This document shows, piece after piece, positions 52,425 through 60,528 of a stretch of 64,000 nucleotides of DNA. The DNA is taken from assembly GCA_014651175.1 (NCBI GenBank), contig BMWJ01000013.1, forward strand, positions 124,001 to 188,000. Reading direction: 5' to 3'. The position numbers were made by a program, and so were the translations under genes. This DNA comes from Streptomyces clavifer (GTDB lineage Bacteria; Actinomycetota; Actinomycetes; Streptomycetales; Streptomycetaceae). The notes under the pieces are model-generated. The model searched no databases, was not told the DNA's origin, and saw nothing but the letters and a program-made list of their open reading frames with translations. Within the stretch, counting starts at the first letter, position 1. Every line of letters begins with the position of its first letter.

Positions 52425-52585
52425 GTGCCAGCAGGTCTTCGGACTCGGGTTCGTCCGGACGGGACGCCTTCCCGGGGCACCCGAGGGTGTCCCAGTGGCT
52501 GTGGCCCCGCCCGTCCCCCTCACCGCTGCGCGTCAGCTCCGGATTCTCACCGGATTCCCTGACTCCACGTGGAGTGCGACTGGCG
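52425..52585 (-). ncRNA. Cobalamin riboswitch upstream of btuFCD
   Basis: Read on the minus strand, the region contains the conserved cobalamin-aptamer blocks in order: GGTGAGAATCCGGAGCTG with CGCAGCGGT near 52530-52560, GCCACTGGG near 52492-52500, GGGAAGGC near 52466-52473, and the B12 box GAGTCCGAAGACCTGCTGG near 52428-52446. The RNA binds adenosylcobalamin and turns off the downstream genes. The expression platform between 52355 and 52425 has GC-rich inverted segments that could hide the btuF ribosome-binding site. Confidence 0.93.
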
Positions 52586-52724
52586 TCTGCAAGCTATCAC
52601 GCAGCGGTACGGCGGCCCGGGGCCGTGGTCCGCCGGGGACGGAGCCGGCCGGTGCTCGCGGAAGGCGCGCGTACTCGCCGCACACCTCGGGTGCGACCGC
52701 GCGCACCGGCTGCCCGTCATGCCG

Positions 52725-52913
52725 TCAGCGCGTGCGGCGAACCGATTCGCCGTCGCCGGCACGGGGTGCCGTATGGCGGGCGAGCAGGGACGTGGTGCCC
52801 CAGTACGCCAGCAGCACGGCACGCAGGCCGAGGACCTCCGCGGTCTCGCGCACACCCCGGTGGCCCGGCCCCGCCTCGCCGGGTCGCCCGCGGACGGCCC
52901 GTGCGGCATTCAC
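52725..52913 (-). CDS. Small protein coupled to the acyl-CoA oxidase gene
   Basis: A 62-residue ORF. GTG at 52913 overlaps the upstream stop in the GTGA configuration seen between real coupled genes in this window. G or C at the third position occurs in about 84 percent of codons, which is gene-like. The middle is hydrophobic (VLGLRAVLLAYWGTTSLLA) and could be a short amphipathic or membrane helix; both ends are basic. No family is recognised. It lies between the acyl-CoA oxidase gene and the cobalamin riboswitch on the same strand. Confidence 0.5.
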   Translation of the reverse strand: MNAARAVRGRPGEAGPGHRGVRETAEVLGLRAVLLAYWGTTSLLARHTAPRAGDGESVRRTR

Positions 52914-54760
52914 GCCGTGCCCGGCGACGCGAGGGCAGCCCCTGCGCGCCACGGCCCGTCGGGGTCGTCGTACGCGTCGGCGTAGCCGGGTCCGGCGATC
53001 GGCCAGTCGGCGAGCAGCTCGGCGGGCAGCGCGAAGGACTCGACGAGCAGGGGGGCGTGCGCGGCGACGGCCGCGATCAGTTCCTCGACGGCGTCGGGCA
53101 GCAGGGTGACCTGATCGGCGCTCAGCAGACCGGCTGCCAGCAGGTCGCCGCTGTTGCGGGCCACCCATTCGAGGGCGAACAGCCGCTCCAGCTCCGCCAG
53201 CCGCTCCCGGGCGGCGCCTTCGGGAAGCCCGGCACGCGCCTGCGCGAAGGCCTCGGCGGCCTGCCGGTAGGCATGGGCCTCGACTCCGCGCAACGCGGCC
53301 CCGGAGCCCGCGTTCCATCGTGCGAGCTCGTCGTCGTGGGACGCCGACAGCACCCGCTCCCTGGCGCGGCTGAACCAGATGTCCTCCACCGCCGCGGAAA
53401 GCCGGCCCAGGAAGTACGGATCGGCCAGGTCACCGGCGGTACCGACGGGCCGGGTGTCCCAGCGGTCGGGGTCGGCCGCGAAGAGCAGCTCCGCGGCGGC
53501 CTTGGTGTACAGGGCGATGTTGTCCCCCTCCGCGGTGATGGCGCCTTCCACGCCGGTGACCAGTTCGGCCATGCCGTTGTTCTCCAGCAGCGCCTGCGCC
53601 CCGCAGCGTTCACGGCACTGGACGATGACGTCGCGCGCCTGCCAGGTGATCCACGCCTTGGCGACGGCGACGAGCCTCTCCGCCGCCGGGCGGTCCTCCT
53701 CGGTGCAGACCTCCCACCGGTCCAGTGCCCTGCGGTGGAGCAGGGTCATGGCGAACACCGTCGCCAGGGCGGAGGCGAGCGGCCCGTGGTGGGTCCGGTG
53801 GGCGTTGACGGGCACCGTGCGGGTGCCCCGGGCACCGGAGATCATCCGGTGCCCGCCGTAGCGGACGGCGACCGCGAGCGTGGCTCGGGCGGAGCCGGCG
53901 GCGCAGGCGCTCATGGAGATCCGGCCGGGGATCACCCGGCCGATGGAGGTCAGGAAGCGGCGTCGGCGATCCGCCCGCGTACTGCTGAGGTCGCCCTGCC
54001 CGTCGTCCTGTGCGCCCAGCAACGCGTCCCGTTCCACGAACAGCTGGTCGAACGAGGTCAGGCAGTGGTCCACCGGGCTGCCCATCCTGGCGGGCAGGCG
54101 CCGGACGCGCACGCCGGGCAGGGCCCGCGCCTCGTCGGTGAGCGGGACGAGGAAGAGACGGATCCCGTGGTCCTCACCGTCGGCCAGCAGGCGCGCGGCG
54201 ACCAGCCCGGACTTCGGGCCGCCCGTCGGGCTGGTGTTGGGCATGAACTTCTGCGCACCCGAGTTCGGGGTGTGCAGCACGAAGCCGTCACGTGCGCGGT
54301 CGTACGTCGCGGTCGTCTCCATGGACGCCGCGTCGTTGCCGTGCGCGACTTCCGTACAGAGGTAGGTGCCGATGCGGCGCATCGCCAGGTGGTCCGACAG
54401 ATCGCGCCGGCCGACCGCGTCGTGGTCGAGGAGGCTGCCGAGGAAGAGGTTGTAGTGGATGCCCGCCACGGTGGTGAGCGTGGGATCCACCGGGCCGAGC
54501 CATTCGTGCAGGGCGGCGAGCGCGCGCGGGTCGGCGGCGAGCCGTGCCCCGCTGTCGAGGGAGCGGTTGAGGATCCGCAGCCGTTCGTAGGCGAGGGACA
54601 GGCGCTCCTCGGGGGTCACCCCCGCAGGGCGGCGGAACGGTTCTGTGCTGATCAGCCGCTGCCAGAATTTGTGCTCGCGTCGGTGGCCGGCGCCGAGGAG
54701 GACGCCGGTCAGCTGATCGGTCGTGGACGAGGGGGCCGTATTGGTAAGGGTCGCGGTCAT
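52910..54760 (-). CDS. Acyl-CoA dehydrogenase/oxidase-like flavoprotein
   Basis: A 616-residue protein of the acyl-CoA oxidase-like branch of the acyl-CoA dehydrogenase superfamily. It has the N-terminal helical domain, a middle beta-domain with CTEVAHGNDAASMETTATYD and GFVLHTPNSGAQKFMPNT, and the C-terminal FAD helical domain. The likely catalytic base Glu lies in AEGDNIALYTKAA. Unlike classical oxidases the GGHGY loop is replaced by CGAQALLENNG. The protein should desaturate an acyl-CoA using FAD. ATG at 54760 is isolated from other fatty-acid genes. It is followed by a coupled 62-residue ORF. Confidence 0.88.
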   Translation of the reverse strand: MTATLTNTAPSSTTDQLTGVLLGAGHRREHKFWQRLISTEPFRRPAGVTPEERLSLAYERLRILNRSLDSGARLAADPRALAALHEWLGPVDPTLTTVAGIHYNLFLGSLLDHDAVGRRDLSDHLAMRRIGTYLCTEVAHGNDAASMETTATYDRARDGFVLHTPNSGAQKFMPNTSPTGGPKSGLVAARLLADGEDHGIRLFLVPLTDEARALPGVRVRRLPARMGSPVDHCLTSFDQLFVERDALLGAQDDGQGDLSSTRADRRRRFLTSIGRVIPGRISMSACAAGSARATLAVAVRYGGHRMISGARGTRTVPVNAHRTHHGPLASALATVFAMTLLHRRALDRWEVCTEEDRPAAERLVAVAKAWITWQARDVIVQCRERCGAQALLENNGMAELVTGVEGAITAEGDNIALYTKAAAELLFAADPDRWDTRPVGTAGDLADPYFLGRLSAAVEDIWFSRARERVLSASHDDELARWNAGSGAALRGVEAHAYRQAAEAFAQARAGLPEGAARERLAELERLFALEWVARNSGDLLAAGLLSADQVTLLPDAVEELIAAVAAHAPLLVESFALPAELLADWPIAGPGYADAYDDPDGPWRAGAALASPGTA

Positions 54761-55186
54761 GCAGATCTAAACGACCGGGGCGTGGGCGAGGACACTAGCC
54801 GCTGAGGTGCAGATGTGCTGGTCAGACCTGTTGCGTGTTCTCCCCGGCCGAACGGAGCGCGCAGTCCCGTCCGATACCGGCGGCAACCGGCACCTGTGCG
54901 GGGCGTCACCGTCACCCGAAGTGATGGATTTCGGGGAGCGGTTGCGCCCCGCAGCGTTCCGTACGGAGCCGGGACGCGCGGCGAGCACCCCGGCCCTTTC
55001 CCGCCCGACCCGGATGACCGCAGGTCCGAGGTGGATCCACCCCTCGGCAACCCGCCTCCGCGCCTCGCCCCGCACGGTCGTGCCGGACCCGTTCCGTTGA
55101 CGTCGATCCCGTCACCGAGCGTGACATCGGGGCGTGATCCGGGGTTGATGCGGGCCCGGAAGGGCAACGGCGGCCGATGGCAGCAC
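54761..55186. other. Intergenic region without identified gene
   Basis: 426 bases between the acyl-CoA oxidase start and rpmE2. Open frames on both strands are Pro/Arg-rich and not protein-like. TAGTGT near 54795 on the minus strand might be a -10 for the oxidase gene. Nothing else stands out. Confidence 0.4.
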
Positions 55187-55480
55187 TCAGGACGCACCCT
55201 TGCCCCCTTCGTCCTTGCCGTCATCGGTCCGGCCGCCCTCGTCGCCGTACCGCCGCTCGAATTTCGCGACCTGCCCCTCGGTGTCGACCACCCGTGCCTT
55301 GCCCGTGAAGAACGGGTGGCTCTCGGCGGAGATCTCCACATCGATGACCGGGTAGCTGTTGCCGTCGTCCCAGTCGATGGTCTGTTCACTCGACGCGGTG
55401 GACCGGGTCAGGAAGGCGTAGCCGGCGGAACGGTCACGGAAGACCACGGGGCGGTACGACGGGTGCTTGTCCTGCTGCAT
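55187..55480 (-). CDS. rpmE2: Ribosomal protein L31 type B (zinc-independent)
   Basis: A 97-residue alternative L31 of the 50S subunit. It opens [16 protein letters not shown] and includes [34 protein letters not shown]-type sequence, but lacks the CxxC zinc-binding pairs of the primary L31. Type B copies replace zinc-binding L31 in zinc shortage and are often repressed by Zur. I found no AT-rich Zur box in the 240 bases upstream. The acidic C-tail ([12 protein letters not shown]) is longer than usual. ATG at 55480 follows AGGAG. Confidence 0.93.
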   Translation of the reverse strand: MQQDKHPSYRPVVFRDRSAGYAFLTRSTASSEQTIDWDDGNSYPVIDVEISAESHPFFTGKARVVDTEGQVAKFERRYGDEGGRTDDGKDEGGKGAS

Positions 55481-55719
55481 TCCTGCTCCTGCCCTAGGGG
55501 TACGGGGATCGCGTGTCCCGCGTCCGGGCCAGCCTCGCGAACGGAGGTGGCGGCCGCGATCCGGCGCGTCCGTACGGAGCAGCGGCCGGCCGGCGGTCCT
55601 CTGCCACGCCGGGTCGTCGGCGCCCGGCCCGCGCGCCCCGAGACGCGCGCTCGTCCACCGCGCGTGCCGCCGCCGTTCCTCACGAGCCGCAGGTCCGCGC
55701 TCCGGTCGCGTGTGCCGTG

Positions 55720-56601
55720 TCAGCCGCCCCGCGCCACCTCCACCGCGTCCGCCACGAGCCCGAGGAAACGCGCGTGGGCCTGCGGGCTGCACACCGGTTC
55801 CGGGTTCCACGGCACGGTCCCGGCCTCCCGCACCGCCGCCGACCAGGCGGGGGCGTCGATCTCGTCGAGCGGCGTGGCGTTGGACCGGATGTCCGTCAGG
55901 ACGATGTGCGGCCGCAGCTCCGCCGCCTCCGTCCAGCTCGTGGTGGACCAGTTGACCCCGACACCCTCGACCGGGGACGCGAGGGTGACCCCGAGCTCGG
56001 CCAGCACCCGCAGCTCGGGCCACATCCGGGGACGGGCGACGTGCGCCTGCTCCCGCCCGGCCGGCGACAGCGCCACCACCCGGGGGCCGTCGGGCGCGGT
56101 ACCCGTGACGGCCCGGAGCCGCTCCCGCGCCGCCGCCAGGTCCTGTGCCGCGCCCGGGACCGGCACACCGCCGAGCGAGCGCGCCAGCACGGCGAAGCGC
56201 TCGGCCACCCGGTCCATCGTGCGGGCCTGCCCCACATCGATCACGACGACCGGGACGCGCTCCTCCAGGTGCTTGGCCGTGTCGGGGTCCAGCCCGTAGA
56301 TCTGGCCGTGGCCGTAGCTGACGGCCACGACCAGGTCCGGACCGCCGCGTAACAGGGTCTCCACGTCAAGGGTGTCGCCCGCACCCCGGTAGTCCACGGA
56401 GTCCAGTGCCAGAGTCCCGGTCTTCGCGCGGTCGGGCGTCGGCCCGTCATGGCCGGAGCCGAAGATCCCCTCGGGGTGTATCCCGTGGTCCCACAGCGTC
56501 GCCCCCGCCTGGACGTACGCGAGGACCCGCGACGGGCGCAGGTCCGCCGTGGTCAGCCGTCCCCGGTCGTCCGTGAACCTCCACGCGCTCTGTTCCCTCA
56601 C
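55720..56601 (-). CDS. ABC-type binding-protein-like protein without signal peptide, TTA codon
   Basis: A 293-residue protein with the class III (FecB/BtuF-like) binding fold: [49 protein letters not shown] and [14 protein letters not shown]. It starts directly with hydrophilic residues ([14 protein letters not shown]) and has neither signal peptide nor lipobox, so it appears cytoplasmic. Leu84 is encoded by TTA (56350-56352), implying bldA-dependent translation. No permease or ATPase lies next to it. It might bind a siderophore or corrinoid inside the cell, or use a partner for export. The frame does not support a longer N-terminus with a signal. Confidence 0.82.
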   Translation of the reverse strand: MREQSAWRFTDDRGRLTTADLRPSRVLAYVQAGATLWDHGIHPEGIFGSGHDGPTPDRAKTGTLALDSVDYRGAGDTLDVETLLRGGPDLVVAVSYGHGQIYGLDPDTAKHLEERVPVVVIDVGQARTMDRVAERFAVLARSLGGVPVPGAAQDLAAARERLRAVTGTAPDGPRVVALSPAGREQAHVARPRMWPELRVLAELGVTLASPVEGVGVNWSTTSWTEAAELRPHIVLTDIRSNATPLDEIDAPAWSAAVREAGTVPWNPEPVCSPQAHARFLGLVADAVEVARGG

Positions 56602-56655
56602 GTCTCACTCACCCCTCAGGACCTGCACCCCGGCCCTCTCCCGAGGTCGCATCCC

Positions 56656-57300
56656 CTACCTGCCCAGCCCGTAGCCACCACACCCCTCCGTGGAACGCCC
56701 CAGATAGGTCAGCGGTCCCGGGTCGGGGACGGCGATCTCGTGGAAGCCGAGCCGGTCGTAGAACGCCCTGGCAGGCGTGTTCGCCGTGAGCATCGACAGA
56801 TGGACGGCGGGGACACCTCGGGCGTGGAGCGCGTCCAGGAAGGCGCGCATCAGCTCCCTCCCGTACCCCTTGCGCTGCCAGGGCGGCAGCAGGTCGATGT
56901 GCAGGTGCGCCGGGTGCCCGTCCAGCTGCGGAAGGATCATGCGCTCGGGGTTGTACAGGAGGGCGGTCATGTCCTCGGTCAGGGTGCGCGGCGGCCCCGC
57001 GGGCTCGGGGAAGCGCTCCGTCACCAGCGGGAGCCACGCCTTGCGGAACATGTCCACGAAATGCCGGGTGTCCGCCGTCCCCAGGACGTAACCGACCGCC
57101 TGCCCCGCCCCGTCGTCCAGGACGAGGGTCAGTTCGGGTTCGAGGTGGGCGTACGGCTCGGCGAACAGGGCCGGCATCAGCCCCGGGTCGGCATACAGAT
57201 GCCGGGAGTCACCGCCGTTGTCGGCCGTGCGGACGCAGATGTCCGCGAGGGCCTCACGATCGTCCGGACGGTAGGAACGTACGTGCGCGGCCTGGGTCAT
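56656..57300 (-). CDS. GNAT family N-acetyltransferase (OGA C-terminal-like)
   Basis: A 214-residue GNAT protein. It begins HVRSYRPDDREALADICVRTA, has TLVLDDGAGQAVGYVLGTADT, and the acetyl-CoA loop is LLPPWQRKGYGRELMRAFLDAL (QRKGYG, near 140), then LSMLTANTPARAFYDRLGF. It resembles the acetyltransferase domain found at the C-terminus of eukaryotic O-GlcNAcase and its streptomycete relatives. ATG at 57300. A perfect CebR-type palindrome lies 19 bases upstream. The substrate is unknown. Confidence 0.87.
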   Translation of the reverse strand: MTQAAHVRSYRPDDREALADICVRTADNGGDSRHLYADPGLMPALFAEPYAHLEPELTLVLDDGAGQAVGYVLGTADTRHFVDMFRKAWLPLVTERFPEPAGPPRTLTEDMTALLYNPERMILPQLDGHPAHLHIDLLPPWQRKGYGRELMRAFLDALHARGVPAVHLSMLTANTPARAFYDRLGFHEIAVPDPGPLTYLGRSTEGCGGYGLGR

Positions 57301-57312
57301 GGCTCCATCCTG

Positions 57313-57340
57313 CCCCTTGTGGGAGCGCTCCCACAAGGGG
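57313..57340. promoter_or_regulatory. Perfect 28-base palindrome containing a CebR box
   Basis: The 14-base TGGGAGCGCTCCCA at 57320-57333 is embedded in a perfect 28-base palindrome (arms 57313-57326 and 57327-57340). It lies nine bases past the YihY stop and 12 bases before the acetyltransferase ATG, both on the minus strand. It may be a CebR operator for the acetyltransferase, a terminator of the YihY gene, or both. Confidence 0.75.
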
Positions 57341-57349
57341 TGTGGGCCC

Positions 57350-58246
57350 TCACTCGCCGGTCTCCTCCATGCGGGCCAGTTCCACATTGAACTGGGCGCC
57401 CGTCAGCAGTGCCAGGTTGGCGAACCAGATCCAGATCAGGAAGACGACCAGTCCGGCCAGCGAACCGTACAGCCGGCTGTAGCTGCCGATGTGTGTGGCG
57501 TACAGCGCGAATCCGGCCGAGGCGACCAGCCACAGGAACGCCGCGAGCACCCCGCCGGGCAGCCCGCGCCGCACGCCCCGCGCGGTGCGCGGGCCCGTGC
57601 TGAAGAGAACCAGGATCAGACAGGCGACGAGGCAGAGCAGCACGGGCCACTTGAGGCCGGCCCACACGGTCGCTCCGGCCTGGGTCAGGCCGGTCCGTTC
57701 CCCGAACCAGCGCGCCAGCGGGCCGGTGAGGACGAGGGCGAAGGCACTGGCCATCAGCAGGACGAGCAGTCCGATGGCGGACGCGACGATGATGTGCACC
57801 TGGCGCAGCGGGGGCCTGGTGTCCTTCACCCGGTGCATGGCGTGCAGTGCCCTCCGGAAGACCGCGAGGTAGCTGGAGGCGGACCACACGGCGCTCACGC
57901 TCCCGGTGGCGACGAGCAGCCATACGGCGGTCCGCTCCTGGGTGGCCGCCTCCAGGGGCTGGCGCAGGGCCGTGCCGGATTCGGCGGGCGCGAAGGCCGT
58001 GATGTCGGTGATCAGCGTGCTGGTGGCGCCGGGGCTCGCGAGGCCGATGACGGACACGGTGACCAGGAGTGCGGGGAGCAGCGCGAGGATCGCGTAGTAC
58101 GTGAGGGCCGCCGCCCAGTCGGAGAGGTCGTCGTTCCAGAGCGAGACGGGGGTCCGGCGCAGGGCGGTGCGCCAGTTCGGGGGCGCCGCCCGCTCGGGCA
58201 CGGGCGGGGTGCGTTCCCCGGTGGGGGCGTCGGTCCTGCTGGGCAC
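57350..58246 (-). CDS. YihY/BrkB-family inner membrane protein
   Basis: A 298-residue membrane protein of the YihY/virulence factor BrkB family. After a Pro-rich start it has WRTALRRTPVSLWNDDLSDWAAALTYYAILALLPALLV, the conserved first segment, and about six membrane helices in all. The family loops are visible (TAVWLLVATGSVSAVWSASSYLAVF; SYSRLYGSLAGLVVFLIWIWFANLALLTGAQFNVE). Function in this family is not established despite the old label ribonuclease BN. GTG at 58246 follows GGAG. The hairpin-forming palindrome follows the stop. Confidence 0.9.
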   Translation of the reverse strand: MPSRTDAPTGERTPPVPERAAPPNWRTALRRTPVSLWNDDLSDWAAALTYYAILALLPALLVTVSVIGLASPGATSTLITDITAFAPAESGTALRQPLEAATQERTAVWLLVATGSVSAVWSASSYLAVFRRALHAMHRVKDTRPPLRQVHIIVASAIGLLVLLMASAFALVLTGPLARWFGERTGLTQAGATVWAGLKWPVLLCLVACLILVLFSTGPRTARGVRRGLPGGVLAAFLWLVASAGFALYATHIGSYSRLYGSLAGLVVFLIWIWFANLALLTGAQFNVELARMEETGE

Positions 58247-58359
58247 GCTGGCACTCCGGGGGACGAAGGAAGGGGCGGCGGGCCCTCGCGGAGGGCCCGG
58301 CTGCACCTTTCTCTCATGCCTCGTTCCCGTCGGTGTATGCGGGTGCGCCCCCGGCGGTC

Positions 58360-58677
58360 TCAGTCGTTGACCGCGGTCAGCAGCACCACGGCGTCCTCCA
58401 GCGCCAGCAGCCCGTGCCGCTCCTGGGGGATCGGGTGCAGGCCGCCCGCGGTCAGGTCCACGTCCCCGGAGGCGGCGGTGAGACGGACCGAGCCCCGCAG
58501 CACCTGGAGCGATGCCGCGGGCGGCGCGTTGTGCTCGTCGAGGGCGGATCCCGAGGTGAGTGCGATCACCGTCTGCCGCAGCGGCTCCTGCCGCAGCAGC
58601 AGGTGCGCGCTGCGTCCGTGCGCGTTGGCACGGGCCGCGGTCAGGTGCTCGTCGGCGAGAGCGTTGAGATCGTCCAT
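58360..58677 (-). CDS. Small cupin-domain protein
   Basis: A 105-residue single-domain cupin. LNALADEHLTAARANAHGRSAHLLLRQ begins it, with LRQTVIALTSGSALDEHNAPPAASLQVLRGSVRLTA as the first cupin motif (His and Glu region) and GGLHPIPQERHGLLALEDAVVLLTAV as the second. The metal-binding His set is partly replaced, so activity is uncertain. It stands alone between the YihY gene and the glucoside operon. Such proteins in streptomycetes are often small-molecule binding or stress-linked. Confidence 0.83.
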   Translation of the reverse strand: MDDLNALADEHLTAARANAHGRSAHLLLRQEPLRQTVIALTSGSALDEHNAPPAASLQVLRGSVRLTAASGDVDLTAGGLHPIPQERHGLLALEDAVVLLTAVND

Positions 58678-58786
58678 AGGTCCACTGTGCCGCAGCCACC
58701 GCTCCACCGCTCCCCCGCTGTCTCCCCTCGGGTCCGGTCCCGTGCCGGGTGCCGCCCGGCACGGGACCGCCCGGCCCCCGGTGAGG

Positions 58787-60415
58787 TCAGCTCCGCAGCC
58801 AGGCGGCCGTGTCGCCGGGCAGCAGGCCGACCTCGTCCAGCGGGCCGCTGGTCAGCAGGATCTCGGTGTGGCCGGGGAGCGGAACCGGGCTGCCCGACAG
58901 GTTGACGACGCAGATCAGGCCGTGGGTCCTGGCGAAGGCGAGGACTCCGGGGCTGGACGGCAGCCAGTTCAGCCGCCCCCCGGCCGTCTCTCCGGGCCCC
59001 GCGGCGAATCCCGGCGTGCCACGGCGCAGCCGCAGGGCCTCCCGGTACAGAGTGAGCATCGATCCGGGGTCGGTGCTCTGCACGTCGGCGGCGTACGAGG
59101 GCCAGGAGGCGGGTTGCGGCAGCCAGGGTTCGCTCGCGGACCCGAATCCCGCGAACGGTTCCCCGGCGGACCACGGCAGCGGCACCCGGCAGCCGTCCCG
59201 TCCGGGGTCGACACCTCCCGAGCGCAGGTGCATCGGATCCTGGATCCGCTCCTGCGGGATGTCCGCCTCGGGCAGGCCGAGCTCCTCCCCCTGGTAGAGG
59301 TAGACGGCGCCCGGCAGTGCCAGCGACAACAGGGCGGCGGCTCGGGCCCTGCGGGTGCCGAGCTCCAGGTCGGTCGGGGTACCGAAGACCTTGGCGGCGA
59401 AGTCGAAGCCGGTCTCCCGGCGTCCGTAGCGGGTGACTGTGCGGGTCACGTCGTGGTTGCACAGCACCCAGGTGGCGGGGGCGCCGACGGGGGCGTGTTC
59501 GGCGAGGGTGTCGTCGATCGCGGAGCGCAGCCGTCCGGCGTCCCAGGGGCAGGCCAGGAAGGTGAAGTTGAAGGCGGTGTGCAGCTCGTCGGGGCGCAGG
59601 TAGCGGGCGAAGCGCTCGGAGTCCGGGAGCCAGACCTCGCCGACGAAGATGCCGTCGTACTCGTCGGCGATGGCACGCCAGGAGCGGTAGATGTCGTGGA
59701 GCTCGTCGCGGTCGGTGTACGGGTGGGGGTCGACGCCGGCGGTGAAGTCGGGGAGCGCGGGGTCCTTGGCGAGGAGGGCCGCCGAGTCGATCCGCACGCC
59801 GGCCACGCCGCGCTCGAACCAGAAGCGGAGGACGTCTTCGTGCTCCTGTCGGACCGCCGGGTGCGCCCAGTTGAGGTCGGGCTGCTCGGGCGCGAACAGG
59901 TGTAGGTACCACTGACCGTCGTCCAGCCGGGTCCAGGGGGTGCCGCCGAATTCGGAGACCCAGTCGTTGGGCGGGATCTCGCCGTGTTCGCCGCGTCCGG
60001 GCCGGAAGTGGAAGAGGTCGCGCTCGGGGCTGCCGGGGGCTGCTCCGAGCGCGGCGCGGAACCAGCTGTGCCGGTCGGACACATGGTTGGGGACGATGTC
60101 GATGATGGTGCGGATGCCCAGCTCACGGGCTTCGGCGATCAGCTTCTCCGCTTCGGCGAGGTGGCCGAAGGCGGGGTCGATGGCGCGGTAGTCGGCGACG
60201 TCGTAGCCGCCGTCGGCCAGCGGTGAGAGGTACCACGGGGTGAACCAGAGGGCGTCCACACCCAGCTCCACGAGATGGGGCAGCCGGGCCCGTACTCCCG
60301 CGAGGTCGCCGGTGCCGTCCCCGTCGCCGTCGGCGAAGCTGCGTACGTAGATCTGGTAGATGGCGGCGTCGCGCCACCAGGATGCGGTGGCCTCGGACGG
60401 ACGGATGGCTGCCAC
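58787..60415 (-). CDS. Alpha-glucosidase, GH13
   Basis: A 542-residue cytoplasmic GH13 enzyme (oligo-alpha-1,4/1,6-glucosidase group). Conserved regions are WWRDAAIYQIYVRSFADGDGDGTGDL at the front, region I DIVPNHVSDRH, region II GVRIDSAALLA (nucleophile Asp), region III GIFVGEVWLPD (acid/base Glu) and region IV VLCNHDVTR (stabilising Asp). There is no signal peptide, so it hydrolyses imported alpha-glucosides inside the cell. GTG at 60415 follows GAAAGGAA. It is the last gene of the transport operon read from 63970 down; a 113-base gap with a hairpin separates it from the permease gene. Confidence 0.94.
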   Translation of the reverse strand: MAAIRPSEATASWWRDAAIYQIYVRSFADGDGDGTGDLAGVRARLPHLVELGVDALWFTPWYLSPLADGGYDVADYRAIDPAFGHLAEAEKLIAEARELGIRTIIDIVPNHVSDRHSWFRAALGAAPGSPERDLFHFRPGRGEHGEIPPNDWVSEFGGTPWTRLDDGQWYLHLFAPEQPDLNWAHPAVRQEHEDVLRFWFERGVAGVRIDSAALLAKDPALPDFTAGVDPHPYTDRDELHDIYRSWRAIADEYDGIFVGEVWLPDSERFARYLRPDELHTAFNFTFLACPWDAGRLRSAIDDTLAEHAPVGAPATWVLCNHDVTRTVTRYGRRETGFDFAAKVFGTPTDLELGTRRARAAALLSLALPGAVYLYQGEELGLPEADIPQERIQDPMHLRSGGVDPGRDGCRVPLPWSAGEPFAGFGSASEPWLPQPASWPSYAADVQSTDPGSMLTLYREALRLRRGTPGFAAGPGETAGGRLNWLPSSPGVLAFARTHGLICVVNLSGSPVPLPGHTEILLTSGPLDEVGLLPGDTAAWLRS

Positions 60416-60441
60416 GTGACGTTCCTTTCGGGCAGGGAGGT

Positions 60442-60495
60442 ACTCCGCCGCCGGCCCCGGACGCGGGGCGTGGTGGGAGGGACCGGCGGCGGAGT
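60442..60495 (-). other. Intercistronic hairpin before the GH13 gene
   Basis: A perfect 13-base-pair stem (60442-60454 with 60483-60495) with a 28-base GC-rich loop lies between the permease and glucosidase genes. It could shield the upstream mRNA from degradation or partly terminate it. Confidence 0.6.
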
Positions 60496-60528
60496 GCTGG
60501 TGGGAGGCGGCGGGGCGCGGCGGGGGCG

